Shown: positions 7,564 to 15,908 of the stretch, in pieces
Numbering within the stretch: position 1 is the stretch's first letter
Layout: every line of letters begins with the position of its first letter
Origin: an uncultured Caulobacter sp.
Lineage (GTDB): Bacteria > Pseudomonadota > Alphaproteobacteria > Caulobacterales > Caulobacteraceae
Direction: 5' to 3'
DNA length: 64,000 nt
Assembly: GCA_937925635.1 (NCBI GenBank)
Contig: CALALX010000059.1
Span: 1-64,000 of the forward strand
Program-made: the position numbers and the translations under genes
The notes under the pieces: model-generated
What the model was told of the DNA's origin: nothing
The model's database searches: none
Seen by the model: the letters and a program-made list of their open reading frames with translations, nothing else

Positions 7564-9798
7564 TCAGCCGCCCGTCTGCGGTCCCGAGAAGTCGAAGGCC
7601 GGGTCCTGCGGTCTCTTGCCGGCGCCGAAGGTCCAGGTCAGGCCGACAAAGGCCGAGCGACCGCCGAACAGACGCTCGGTCCGGTCGCGGAACTGCGGCG
7701 TGTCCAGGAAGACGGTGTCGCCGAAGTTGTCGAACAGGTCGCGCACCGTGAGCTGGAAGGACAGCGACTCGGTCAGCTTGCGGCGATAGCCGAGGTTGAC
7801 CAGCGTGGCGGACTCCCGCTCCCCCTGCGCCAGCAGCTGCCGGCCGGTCCACATCGTCGTCACCTGGACGAAGTCGTCGGTGGTCGGCTGCCAATTCAGG
7901 CTCAGGCGGCCGTTGACCACCTGACCCGAACGGTCGACCCCGCCGGGGATGCCGGCGGCGTCGATCTCCTGGCGCAGCAGGTTGACGGAGGCGTTGTAGC
8001 GCAGGGTCGGATGCAGCCGGCCGTTGGCGACCAGCTCCAGCCCGACGTCCTTGCGGCCGCCGAGGTTCTCGGGACGGGTCAGCAACACGCCGCCGCCGAT
8101 GTCCGTGGTCACCGGGGTAAAGGCCCCGGAGGTGTCCCGGTAGTAGAGGGTGGCCTGGTAGAAGGTCTGTGCGATCCGCCGCTGCCACATCAGCTCGAAG
8201 CTGTCGGTCTCCTGCTGGTCGAGGTCAGGATTGCCCGAGCTGTAGTTGAGCGGGTCCTGGTAGGTCAGGAACGGGTTCAGCTCGGAGGGGCGGGGCCGCT
8301 GGACGCGGCGGCTGTAGCTGGCCCGCACGGATTGGGTGTCGGACAGTTCGTACGACAGGTGCAGGGTCGGATAGGCGTCGAACGCGCTGGTCGAGCGCCG
8401 GATGCCGGTGGTCGCCTGGTCGAGGTCGCGGTTGACCTGTTCCAGCCGCAGGCCGAACTGGGCTGACAGCTTGTCGCCGAAGGGACGTTCCCAGGTGGCG
8501 TAGAGGGCGTGGATCGCCTCATCGACCAGGAAGTCATTGGACACCAGCGGATCGGGCGCGAGGTTCGCGGGCGAAGGACCGCGCCGGACCCGATTGCCGA
8601 GCTCAAGCGAGACCAGTCGCAGGTCGTAGCCCGCCCGCAGCTTGCCGCCATCCGTCAGCGGTCGGACGTAGGCGCTGGTCAGGCCCAGCTGGTCGACGTT
8701 GTTGATCAGGGCGATCGTCTCATAAACGGGCGGGGCGAGGGGGACGAGCGTCTCGGTCACCGCGTCACTGTCGAAACCCGCCCGGACGCGGTCGAGACGA
8801 AGGTCCGTCGACCACTCGTGCCCCTTGTCGTCGAAGCGGCGCAGCAGCCGTCCTGTCGCGCCGGCGAACTCCCCGGCATAGCCGCCGCGCGTGCGGCGTC
8901 GCCAGGCGGAGCCCACGCCGCCGGAGGCATCCTCCGCTTCGTAGCTGTCGAGGCCATCGGCTTGGTTGTCGATGTCATGGTAGCGAAGCTCGCCGGTCAG
9001 CTGGGTCTTGGCGTCGAGACGATACTCGGCGCCCAGCCGTGCGAAGGCGACGTCGGAGCCGCCGTCGGCGACCTGGGTCTGGCGCGCCGCGAGGAACTGG
9101 CCGGAGGGGATGTCCAGGCTTTCGCGCAGGCGCTCCGTCGCCATCTTGAAGACTTCATGGCGCAGGCTGGCGTCGGCCGTCAGGGTCAGGCGATCCCGTG
9201 TATGGGAGACCGTGACGCCCAGGTTGGCGCGGCCGTCCTCGCCGACGTTGGCGCGGACCGACCCGCTGGTCGTCTTGCCGGTCGTCGCCGTCGTCGGCTT
9301 GGTGATCAGGTTGATCACGCCGGCGGTTCCCTCGGGACTGTAGGCGGCCGAGGGATTGGTCATGACCTCCACGCGGCTGTACTGCGACGCTGGAAGCGTC
9401 AGCACGGCCTGGGCGCGGCTCTCGCCGGACAGCAGGACGGAGGGCCGACCATCGATCAGGATGGTGACGCCGGGATTGCCGCGCAGGCTGACGTTGCCGT
9501 TGGGATCGACCTCGACCGAAGGAACATTGCGCAGGACGTCAGCCAGGGTCCCTGTCGTGGTCTGAAGGTCCTTGTCCAGGCTGTAGCTGACCGCGTCGAT
9601 CGAGCTCTTCACCTCCCGGGTCTCGGCCGTCACGACGATGCCTTCGACGGTCGCGGACTTGTCCTTGTCGACGGGCGGCGAGGGGTGCGCGGGCGCCTGG
9701 CTCTGGGCAGGCGGCGGCGGCGGGGTCTGGGCCAGGGCCGCGCCCGCCGGGAGCGCCAGGACGAGGCCGACCAGCGGCGCGAACTTCAACTGCGACAT
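7564..9798 (-). CDS. TonB-dependent receptor with OMP_b-brl_3-type barrel
   Basis: Outer-membrane receptor of about 744 residues. I chose the ATG at 9798 because it gives a clean signal peptide, MSQLKFAPLVGLVLALPAGA, ending near ALAQ. A Pro/Gln-rich linker is followed by a plug domain (about 45-170; TGTLADVLRNVPSVEVD, VTILIDGRPSVLLSG, NPSAAYSPEGTAGVINLIT) and a long beta-barrel (ELNPFLTYQDPLNYSSGNP, GLELVANGRL) ending in TWTFGAGKR. The plug and barrel resemble the outer-membrane beta-barrel family seen in many Caulobacterales and Sphingomonadales receptors. The substrate is unknown. It shares a control region carrying FNR-like and Fur-like sites with the divergent siderophore-type receptor, so iron or oxygen control is plausible. 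Confidence 0.9.
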   Translation of the reverse strand: MSQLKFAPLVGLVLALPAGAALAQTPPPPPAQSQAPAHPSPPVDKDKSATVEGIVVTAETREVKSSIDAVSYSLDKDLQTTTGTLADVLRNVPSVEVDPNGNVSLRGNPGVTILIDGRPSVLLSGESRAQAVLTLPASQYSRVEVMTNPSAAYSPEGTAGVINLITKPTTATTGKTTSGSVRANVGEDGRANLGVTVSHTRDRLTLTADASLRHEVFKMATERLRESLDIPSGQFLAARQTQVADGGSDVAFARLGAEYRLDAKTQLTGELRYHDIDNQADGLDSYEAEDASGGVGSAWRRRTRGGYAGEFAGATGRLLRRFDDKGHEWSTDLRLDRVRAGFDSDAVTETLVPLAPPVYETIALINNVDQLGLTSAYVRPLTDGGKLRAGYDLRLVSLELGNRVRRGPSPANLAPDPLVSNDFLVDEAIHALYATWERPFGDKLSAQFGLRLEQVNRDLDQATTGIRRSTSAFDAYPTLHLSYELSDTQSVRASYSRRVQRPRPSELNPFLTYQDPLNYSSGNPDLDQQETDSFELMWQRRIAQTFYQATLYYRDTSGAFTPVTTDIGGGVLLTRPENLGGRKDVGLELVANGRLHPTLRYNASVNLLRQEIDAAGIPGGVDRSGQVVNGRLSLNWQPTTDDFVQVTTMWTGRQLLAQGERESATLVNLGYRRKLTESLSFQLTVRDLFDNFGDTVFLDTPQFRDRTERLFGGRSAFVGLTWTFGAGKRPQDPAFDFSGPQTGG

Positions 9799-9858
9799 GG
9801 CTCCCGACGCCCCTTCTCGGGAAGCCGCCATCGGTCCCGGTGCGGATCGCCTACTCCA

Positions 9859-9920
9859 CGGGTTCAACCCGCGACGCAAGGGCTGGAGGGGCGCCTTTCT
9901 CCTTTGTAATCAAAGGCGCC
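9859..9920. promoter_or_regulatory. Three palindromes upstream of the minus-strand receptor, two mutually exclusive
   Basis: CGGGTTCAACCCG (9859-9871) is a perfect palindrome. GGCGCCTTT (9890-9898) pairs perfectly with AAAGGCGCC (9912-9920). Inside it CCTTTG (9901-9906) pairs with CAAAGG (9911-9916) around a TAAT loop. The last two cannot form together. They lie 60-120 bases upstream of the 9798 start, in its probable 5' leader or promoter. The function is unknown; a mobile hairpin or a switchable leader are both possible. Confidence 0.4.
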
Positions 9921-10041
9921 GCCGGCGGCAGTGGGATTGGCTCAGCGACGCGCGCGGTCTGGCCCGTCGCCGCCTTCGAAACGCCCCGGTCGGCGAAGGT
10001 CCGGCAAGGGCGCTGGAGGGCCGCGCTCATGCGGCGGGGTC

Positions 10042-10055
10042 TTGATCTAAATCAA
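10042..10055. promoter_or_regulatory. Perfect FNR/FixK-type box
   Basis: TTGAT-CTAA-ATCAA matches the FNR/FixK family consensus TTGAT-N4-ATCAA exactly, and the flanking bases C and G extend the palindrome to 10041-10056. It sits 96 bases upstream of the siderophore-type receptor start at 10151 and 244 bases upstream of the divergent receptor start at 9798. The factor could be FixK or FNR; neither gene is in the window. Confidence 0.6.
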
Positions 10056-10058
10056 GAA

Positions 10059-10073
10059 TGCGAGTCATTCGCG
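10059..10073. promoter_or_regulatory. Fur-like box 1
   Basis: TGCGAGT-C-ATTCGCG shows 7-1-7 dyad symmetry and matches the classical Fur half-sites TGAGAAT/ATTCTCA at 10 of 14 positions. It directly abuts the FNR/FixK-type box, so binding by the two factors could interfere. Confidence 0.4.
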
Positions 10074-10115
10074 AATCCAATTGACCGCGCCGCGACGGCT
10101 CCCTATGAGCGCTAA

Positions 10116-10130
10116 TAAGAATCGTTCGCA
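10116..10130. promoter_or_regulatory. Fur-like box 2
   Basis: TAAGAAT-C-GTTCGCA matches the 7-1-7 Fur half-sites at 11 of 14 positions. It lies 20 bases before the receptor ATG at 10151, where a bound repressor would block transcription under iron-replete conditions. This fits a siderophore receptor promoter. Confidence 0.5.
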
Positions 10131-10150
10131 TCAAATGTCGAGTTTCCCAC

Positions 10151-12262
10151 ATGTCTCTGCGCGTCGCCCTGTTCGCCTCCACCGTCCTCGCCGTTGCGTC
10201 CGTCGGAGGACTGGCCCACGCCGCGGAGGCCGAGGATGTCGCCGTCTCCACGGCCGTCGCGGAAGAGGAGGCGGAGACCACGGTCAGCGCAGTCACCGTC
10301 GAGGGCGAACGGCTGCGGCGGTCACAGGGCGCGACCGGCCTGGACCTGGCCCTGCGCGAGACGCCGCAGTCGGTGACCCAGGTCACCGCCCAGCAGATCG
10401 ACGACTTCGCCCTGACCAACGTCAACGAGCTGCTGTCTCTGGTCACCGGCGTCAACGTCGAGAGGGTCGAGACCGACCGCACCTATTTCAACGCGCGCGG
10501 CTTCGACATCACCAACTTCCAGGTCGACGGCGCCGGTCTGCCGCTGATCTGGGGCATCCAGTTCGGCGACCTGGACACGGCGATCTTCGAGCGGGTCGAC
10601 ATCGTCCGGGGCGCCAACGGCATGCTGAGCGGGACGGGCAACCCCTCGGCGACCGTCAACTACATCCGCAAACGCCCGACCGACTCGGTTGAAGCCTCCG
10701 CGTCGGCCTCTCTCGGCTCCTGGGACGCGGTACGGCTCGAAGGCGACGTCGGCGGGCCGATCCGCGCCGACGGCGCGGTCAGCGGCCGGCTGGTGGCGGC
10801 CTACGAGGATCGGGACAGCCACCTCGACTACAACCACGTCGAGCGCACGGTGCTCTATGGCGTGATCGCCTGGGACATCACGCCTCGCCTGACCGCCAGC
10901 GCCGGAGTTTCGCGGCAGGACAACCGGTCCGACGGCGTCCTGTGGGGCGCGCTGCCGCTCGTCTATTCGGACGGTTCGCGGATCCGCTACGATCGATCGA
11001 CGTCAACCTCGGCCGACTGGACCTACTGGAACACGCTGGACACCAGCGCCTTCGTCGAGGCGGCCTACGTCTTCGAAAGCGGCTGGACGGCGAAGGCCAG
11101 CTACACCCGCAAGGCGTTCGAGGAGGACGCCAAGCTGCTCTACGCCTTCGGCAACCCCGATCCGGTGACGGGCCTGGGCGTGCTGGGCATGACGGGTCGA
11201 TATCCGTCGAAGTACGAACAGGACCTGTTTGAGGCCAGTGTCGCCGGCGACGTGGCCCTGTTCGGGCGCAAGCACGCGATCGTCCTCGGCGTCAGCGCGG
11301 CGAACAGCGAGGGCCGTGAATTCGAGGACTTCTTCGGCGGCTTTCCGGCCTATCCGGCGTTGCAGGACTGGGGTCGCCTGCAGGTGGCCGAGCCGGTCTA
11401 TCCGGGCGCCTATCTCGCGGCCGACACCACCGATGAGCTGAAGCGGGTCTATGGCGCCGCGCATCTGAACTTCAGCGACCGGCTGAAGGGCGTGGTCGGC
11501 TTCAACGCCATCGACCTGACCTCGTCCGGCATGTCCTACGGCGTCGATCAGGCCCGGTCGGACAGCAAGGTCAGCCCCTACCTGGGCCTTGTTTTCGACC
11601 TGTCGCCGTACATCTCGCTCTACGGCAGCTACACCGACATCTTCAATCCGCAGTCGGAGGTCGACATCAACCACCGTCGGCTGGCGGCCGCCCAGGGCAA
11701 GGGAACCGAACTCGGGATCAAGAGCGAGTGGTTCGACGGCCGGCTCTACGCCACCGCCGCGGTGTTCCGATCCGAGCAGTCGGACCTGGCGCAATGGGCC
11801 GGGACCTTCCCCAACGGCGACAGCTACTACACCGGCGTCGACACCGTCGTCGAAGGCTACGAACTGGAGGTCAGTGGCGCGATCACCGACCGCTGGCATG
11901 TGTCCGGCGGCTGGACCGACCTGTCGATCGAGGACGACGCCGGCGGCGAGGTCCGTCTCTACCTGCCGCGCCGGACGCTGAAGCTGGCGACCACCTACCG
12001 GGTCCCGCAGGCCCGCGACCTGAAGCTCGGCCTGGCGTTGCGCTGGCAGTCCGCGGTCGGCATGCAGGATCTGGTCTGGATCGAGCAGGACGCCTACGCC
12101 GTCGTCGACGCGATGGCCAGTTTCGAGGTCGCCGAGCGCGTCCGCGCCACCGTCAACGTCAAGAACCTGTTCGACGAGACCTATCTGACCAGCCTGATGT
12201 GGAACCAGTCGTTCTACGCCGCTCCGCGCAGCGCCTCGGTGCGCCTCGAATACAGCTTCTGA
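10151..12262 (+). CDS. TonB-dependent siderophore receptor
   Basis: Outer-membrane receptor of 703 residues. Signal peptide MSLRVALFASTVLAVASVGG then cleavage near AHAAE. The plug domain (about 50-180) has the siderophore-receptor features LRETPQSVTQVTAQQIDDF, LLSLVTGVNVERVETDR, YFNARGFDITNFQVDG and DIVRGANGMLSGTGNPSATV. The barrel ends in SASVRLEYSF with the terminal Phe expected of BamA substrates. It belongs to the FoxA/FpvA-like TonB-siderophore receptor group; the ligand is not identifiable. The upstream region has two Fur-like boxes and a perfect FNR/FixK-type box. A PepSY membrane protein follows after 5 bases, a common partner of ferric-siderophore receptors. Confidence 0.95.
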   Translation: MSLRVALFASTVLAVASVGGLAHAAEAEDVAVSTAVAEEEAETTVSAVTVEGERLRRSQGATGLDLALRETPQSVTQVTAQQIDDFALTNVNELLSLVTGVNVERVETDRTYFNARGFDITNFQVDGAGLPLIWGIQFGDLDTAIFERVDIVRGANGMLSGTGNPSATVNYIRKRPTDSVEASASASLGSWDAVRLEGDVGGPIRADGAVSGRLVAAYEDRDSHLDYNHVERTVLYGVIAWDITPRLTASAGVSRQDNRSDGVLWGALPLVYSDGSRIRYDRSTSTSADWTYWNTLDTSAFVEAAYVFESGWTAKASYTRKAFEEDAKLLYAFGNPDPVTGLGVLGMTGRYPSKYEQDLFEASVAGDVALFGRKHAIVLGVSAANSEGREFEDFFGGFPAYPALQDWGRLQVAEPVYPGAYLAADTTDELKRVYGAAHLNFSDRLKGVVGFNAIDLTSSGMSYGVDQARSDSKVSPYLGLVFDLSPYISLYGSYTDIFNPQSEVDINHRRLAAAQGKGTELGIKSEWFDGRLYATAAVFRSEQSDLAQWAGTFPNGDSYYTGVDTVVEGYELEVSGAITDRWHVSGGWTDLSIEDDAGGEVRLYLPRRTLKLATTYRVPQARDLKLGLALRWQSAVGMQDLVWIEQDAYAVVDAMASFEVAERVRATVNVKNLFDETYLTSLMWNQSFYAAPRSASVRLEYSF

Positions 12263-12267
12263 CGCCG

Positions 12268-13560
12268 ATGCGGCCGAAGTTTCTTCGACGGACGGCGCCG
12301 GTTGACCGGCGGGGGCCGTCGCCGATCCGCGGCGCCGTGATCCTCTGGCATCGCTGGGTCGGGCTGGTCATCGCCGGCTTCCTGTTCGTGTCCGGCGTGA
12401 CGGGCGCGGTGATCTCCTGGGACCATGAGCTCGACGACCTGCTCAATCCGCACCTGATGTACGCGAGGACCGAAGGGCCGGCGAAGTCGTCTGTGGACCT
12501 GGCGCGTGAGATCGAGGCGCGTGATCCGCGGATCATGGTCAGCTGGATTCCGCTCGCCCCGGAGCCCGGCGGGACCCTGGCGTTCGGCGTCGAGCCGCGC
12601 CAGGACCCGGCGACCAAGCGGCTGTTCGAGCCGGGCTACAATCAGGTCTTCATCGACCCGGCGACAGGCGCGGAGCAGGGGCGACGCGAATGGGGCGCGG
12701 TGTGGCCGATCACGCGGGAGACCTTTGTCTCCTTCCTCTATGTGTTCCACTACAGCCTGCATCTCCCCGAGATGTGGGGCGTCGATCGTTGGGGGCTGTG
12801 GCTGCTGGGCGGGGTGGCGATCCTGTGGACCCTCGACTGCTTCGCCGGCTTCTGGCTGACACTGCCGCCGCGTCCCGCCTCGCCGAGGACGCCGGCGTCC
12901 AAGAGCTTCTGGAGCCGTTGGAAGCCGGCCTGGCTGATCAAGACCCGGGGCGGCGCCTACCGGCTCAACCTCGACATCCATCGGGCCTTGGGGCTGTGGC
13001 TGTGGGGCGTGCTGTTCACGGTGGCCTTCACCGCCTTCTCGCTGAATCTCTACAGCGAGGTCTTCTACCCGGTGCTCAGCAAGGTTTCGAAGACCACGCC
13101 GGGACCGTTCGAGCTGCGGGCGCCGGCCCCCATTCATGCCCCGATCGTCCCGAAGGCCACCTACGCGCGGGTCATCGCCACGGCCGAGGCCGAAGGCCGG
13201 CGACGCGGCTGGCAGGCGCCGGTCGGCGGCGCCTTCTATTCCAAGGAGTTCGGCATTTACGGCGTCGGTTTCTTCGCGCCGGGCGGCGACCATGGCGCGG
13301 CGGGCGTGGGCCCGCCCTATCTCTATTATGACGGCCAGGACGGCCGGTACCTGGGCGATCGACAGCCCTGGAAGGGCACGGCGGCCGACATCTTTGTCCA
13401 GGCGCAGTTCCCGCTGCATTCGGGACGCATTCTGGGGCTGCCGGGCCGAATCCTGATCTCCGTCATGGGGATGGTCGTGGCGATCCTCAGCGTCACCGGC
13501 GTCGTGGTCTGGTGGAAGAAGCGCAAGGGCCGCGTCAAGCGACGGCGCCGGGCGGTGTGA
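12268..13560 (+). CDS. PepSY-associated transmembrane protein, probable siderophore-iron reductase or uptake partner
   Basis: About 430 residues from the ATG at 12268, 5 bases after the receptor stop, so the two are probably co-transcribed. Starts with a basic N-terminus, then a membrane helix (AVILWHRWVGLVIAGFLFVS, about 26-48), a periplasmic PepSY region, paired helices around 150-200 (HYSLHLPEMWG, WLLGGVAILWTLDCFAGFW), another helix near 245-265 (HRALGLWLWGVLFTVAFTAF), and a C-terminal helix followed by a basic tail. His residues in helices (LWHRW, FHYSLH, DIHRALG) are typical of PepSY_TM proteins proposed to bind haem and reduce ferric siderophores. That function is family-level inference. 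Confidence 0.9.
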   Translation: MRPKFLRRTAPVDRRGPSPIRGAVILWHRWVGLVIAGFLFVSGVTGAVISWDHELDDLLNPHLMYARTEGPAKSSVDLAREIEARDPRIMVSWIPLAPEPGGTLAFGVEPRQDPATKRLFEPGYNQVFIDPATGAEQGRREWGAVWPITRETFVSFLYVFHYSLHLPEMWGVDRWGLWLLGGVAILWTLDCFAGFWLTLPPRPASPRTPASKSFWSRWKPAWLIKTRGGAYRLNLDIHRALGLWLWGVLFTVAFTAFSLNLYSEVFYPVLSKVSKTTPGPFELRAPAPIHAPIVPKATYARVIATAEAEGRRRGWQAPVGGAFYSKEFGIYGVGFFAPGGDHGAAGVGPPYLYYDGQDGRYLGDRQPWKGTAADIFVQAQFPLHSGRILGLPGRILISVMGMVVAILSVTGVVVWWKKRKGRVKRRRRAV

Positions 13561-13573
13561 GCGGATGCGGCAA

Positions 13574-13602
13574 CGCCCCCGGAGCGGGAGTCTCCGGGGG
13601 CG
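13574..13602 (+). terminator. Terminator-like hairpin after the receptor-PepSY operon
   Basis: Perfect 11-bp stem CGCCCCCGGAG / CTCCGGGGGCG with a 7-base loop, 13 bases after the PepSY stop. There is no clear T-tract, so it may be a processing barrier or a Rho-assisted terminator. Confidence 0.6.
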
Positions 13603-13888
13603 CCGCGTCCCGACCTGCGTGGTAGGGGGGCAAATTCAGCAGGCCGTTCAGTCCGTCGGTTGTTCCCGGGGGGGGCGGGACCATCCGTCGTTGATACGGG
13701 TTATGGGCCTTCGCGCCTGAGCCGAACCTGAACCGACCTGATCATCCGCTGTTCATCCCAGGATCAAGCCGCCCAGCGCCACGACGGCGGCCGGCGCCGC
13801 GGCGACGCCGATCCCGTCGGCCAGAACCAGGACGCCGGCTTCGCCGCCCCTCCAAGCGTCCGTGTGCGTATGCGTCTCACGGGCGCTA
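13603..13888. other. Intergenic stretch with no gene I can support
   Basis: It lies between convergent genes. On the minus strand one frame reads plausibly for about 30 codons (GEAGVLVLADGIGVAAAP and onward, ending near 13757) but has no usable start codon or ribosome site. I see nothing I would call. Confidence 0.4.
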
Positions 13889-13917
13889 GCCGCTGGACAG
13901 AGACCCAGTCCAGCGGC
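13889..13917 (-). terminator. Hairpin terminator of the MATE gene
   Basis: Perfect 10-bp stem GCCGCTGGAC / GTCCAGCGGC with a 9-base loop, 6 bases beyond the MATE stop codon. It lacks an evident T-tract. Confidence 0.55.
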
Positions 13918-13923
13918 CGAGCC

Positions 13924-15363
13924 CTACAGCGGCAGGGTGCGCCGGGTCAGCAGGTGGAAGCGAAGGCACATGGCCACGGCCGCCACCGCCAGCCCGAAAG
14001 CCAGCCCGATCCAGACGCCCAGGCCGTCCATCTTGAGCCAGACCCCCAGCAAGATGCAGACCGGCGCCCCGGCCAGCCAGTAGGCGCCGCCGGCCAGGAT
14101 CATCGGCCAGCGGGCGTCCTTCAGGCCGCGCAGGGACATGGCGCCCACCACCTGCAGCGCGTCGGCGATCTGGAACGCCGCCGCCACCTTCAGGAACAGG
14201 CCGACCATGGCGATGACCTCGAGCGAGGCGTCGTCGCGGCCGCCGATGTAGAGCCCGCCGATCCACTCGCCGGCGAACACCATGAACACCGCGAAGACGC
14301 TGATCAGCGCCGCGCCCACGACCATGGCCGTGAAGCCCGCTCGCCGGGCGCCCTCGCGGTCGCCCGCGCCGGCGAAGCGACCGACGCGCACGGTGGCGGC
14401 CAGGGCGACCCCCATCGGCACCATGAAGGTCACCGACGCGAAGTTCAGCGCCACCTGGTGCGCCGCCAGCGGGGCCTCGCCGAAGGTGCCCACCACCAGG
14501 GTCATGATGTTGAACAGCATGGCCTCGAACAGGATGGTCACCCCGATGGGGATGCCGAGCACGAAGATCTCGCGCAGGCGTCGCCACACGGGCCGGTGCA
14601 GGCGCGTGAAGATGCGATACGACCGCAGCCTCGGCGTCAGGCGGATCACCGCCAGCATCGCCAGGAACGCCCAGACGGACGACAGGGAGGTCGCCAGCCC
14701 GGCCCCGACCAGGCCGAGCTTCGGCAGGCCGAGCTGCCCGAAGATCAGAGCCCAGGCCGTCACGCCGTTGAACAGGATCGAGCTCAGCATGACCCACAGG
14801 GCGGCGTTCGGCTTGCCCAGCGCCGTGGCGAAGTTGCGCAACACCTGGAAGCCGAACGAGAAGGGTAGGCCGATGCAGAGCATGGCCGCGAACTGGCCCG
14901 CGCCCATCGCCAGGATCGGGTCCTGGCCGAGGTGGCTCAGGATCCACTCCGTCGACAGCAGGATCGGGATCAGCGGGATCGGCAGCAGCACGGCCCCCCA
15001 CAGGCCCATGCGGGCGATGTGGCGGACGCCGAGCTTCTCGTCGGGCCGAGCGCCGATCAACTGTGCGATCATCGGCGACACCGCCGAGGCGGGACCGCTG
15101 CCGACCAGCCAGCAGAAGTAGTAGACCGCGTTGCCGATCGCCGCCGCCGCCAGGGCGTTGGCCGAGAGCCGGCCCAGCAGCACCACGTCCGTGGCCAGCA
15201 CGGCCATCTGCGCCAGCTGGGTGACGATCAGCGGCCCAGCCAGGATCAGCAGGTCGCGGGCCTCCGCCATGAACGATTCACGGGTCCGGACGGAGCGGGG
15301 ACTTTCCCCCTTCAGGTGGGCGGCGGGGGGCGCCGCCGCAGGTCTTTCGAGGTCGTCGATCAT
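13924..15363 (-). CDS. MATE-family multidrug/toxin efflux transporter
   Basis: Inner-membrane antiporter of 479 residues with about 12 helices in two homologous halves, the standard length for MATE proteins of the NorM branch. The first helices read ARDLLILAGPLIVTQLAQMA and VVLLGRLSANALAAAAIGNA, and the second half starts near residue 270 (EIFVLGIPIGVTILFEAMLF). A polar stretch of about 35 residues precedes helix 1, so initiation at the later in-frame ATG (MAEARDLL) is also possible. It exports cationic drugs or metabolites using Na+ or H+. A terminator and a small ORF lie upstream on the same strand, discussed separately as a possible attenuator. Confidence 0.95.
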   Translation of the reverse strand: MIDDLERPAAAPPAAHLKGESPRSVRTRESFMAEARDLLILAGPLIVTQLAQMAVLATDVVLLGRLSANALAAAAIGNAVYYFCWLVGSGPASAVSPMIAQLIGARPDEKLGVRHIARMGLWGAVLLPIPLIPILLSTEWILSHLGQDPILAMGAGQFAAMLCIGLPFSFGFQVLRNFATALGKPNAALWVMLSSILFNGVTAWALIFGQLGLPKLGLVGAGLATSLSSVWAFLAMLAVIRLTPRLRSYRIFTRLHRPVWRRLREIFVLGIPIGVTILFEAMLFNIMTLVVGTFGEAPLAAHQVALNFASVTFMVPMGVALAATVRVGRFAGAGDREGARRAGFTAMVVGAALISVFAVFMVFAGEWIGGLYIGGRDDASLEVIAMVGLFLKVAAAFQIADALQVVGAMSLRGLKDARWPMILAGGAYWLAGAPVCILLGVWLKMDGLGVWIGLAFGLAVAAVAMCLRFHLLTRRTLPL

Positions 15364-15410
15364 CGATCGGACTTTCTTCTGTCCGAACCGGATGCGGGAG
15401 GGCGGGGCAT

Positions 15411-15445
15411 AAGAAAACCCTCCGGAGCATCAGGCTCGGGAGGGT
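15411..15445 (-). terminator. Intrinsic terminator upstream of the MATE gene
   Basis: On the minus strand ACCCTCC pairs with GGAGGGT around an inner GAG/CTC stem, and the hairpin is followed by TTTTCTT. It lies 48 bases upstream of the MATE ATG and 24 bases after a 31-codon ORF. It may end the TetR-tautomerase transcript or attenuate matE. Confidence 0.75.
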
Positions 15446-15469
15446 GGGAAGGCCTTGGACCGGCAGGGT

Positions 15470-15565
15470 CTAGGCGGCTTGTTCCTCGCGAGCGGAATCG
15501 GAGCGGCGACCGCCGACCACGGCGGACGCAAGCATCCGGCAGTCTTTGAACGGGGTCACGGTCAC
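15470..15565 (-). CDS. Possible 31-residue leader peptide or small protein upstream of matE
   Basis: A GTG-initiated ORF encoding VTVTPFKDCRMLASAVVGGR followed by a charged tail ending QAA. An internal ATG at 15535 would give 21 residues. Upstream lies a candidate promoter: a TTGACA -35 (15642-15637, minus strand) and a 17-base spacer to a weak -10. The ribosome site is weak (AGCGAG about 10 bases upstream). A good intrinsic terminator follows, then matE. The arrangement resembles a transcription-attenuation leader, but the ORF could be chance. Confidence 0.35.
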   Translation of the reverse strand: MTVTPFKDCRMLASAVVGGRRSDSAREEQAA

Positions 15566-15650
15566 GGTTCGAAAGCTCGCTGAAGCGGGTCCGGTCGGAC
15601 CACGGGTGCGCCCCGGGTACGCCCGGATAACGCCGGTGTCAATCCGCGGG

Positions 15651-15854
15651 TCAGCTTCCCCGCGCCCGCCGGAACGTGACGCTCTCTCCGCCCACGCCCC
15701 AGTTGTCGGTATCCACCTCGTCGATGACCACCACCGTGGTCGCCGGGTTCTTGCCCAGGACGTCGACCAGCAGCTGGGTCGCGCCCTTGATCAGGGCGGC
15801 CTTCTGTTCGGCGGTGACGCCCTCGCGGGTGATCTTGATGTTCACATAGGGCAT
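15651..15854 (-). CDS. 4-oxalocrotonate tautomerase-family enzyme
   Basis: A 67-residue single-domain tautomerase. The start at 15854 gives MPYVNIKITREGVTAEQKAA; after removal of Met, Pro1 is the catalytic general base of the family. The length (about 62-70) and the GVTAEQKAALIKGATQLL helix fit. The C-terminal NWGVGGESV matches the segment that covers the active site. It lies 55 bases downstream of the TetR gene on the same strand and is probably co-transcribed with it. The substrate is unknown; family members act on 2-hydroxymuconate-type dienols or related keto-enol compounds. Confidence 0.9.
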   Translation of the reverse strand: MPYVNIKITREGVTAEQKAALIKGATQLLVDVLGKNPATTVVVIDEVDTDNWGVGGESVTFRRARGS

Positions 15855-15908
15855 GGGGGGGCCTGAGCAGGGGGCGGCAAGACCGATATCGGGAGCCATG
15901 CCGCGAAT

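Noticed and set aside
9855..9880. tRNA T-arm-like GGTTCAACC
   Set aside because: The flanking bases do not form an acceptor stem or anticodon arm; it is just part of a palindrome.
12159..13419. Antisense frames opposite the PepSY gene
   Set aside because: Composition of shadow frames; the plus strand encodes a clear PepSY membrane protein.
13603..13888. Minus-strand small gene ending near 13757
   Set aside because: A protein-like stretch exists but has no start codon or ribosome site and would begin inside the matE terminator region.
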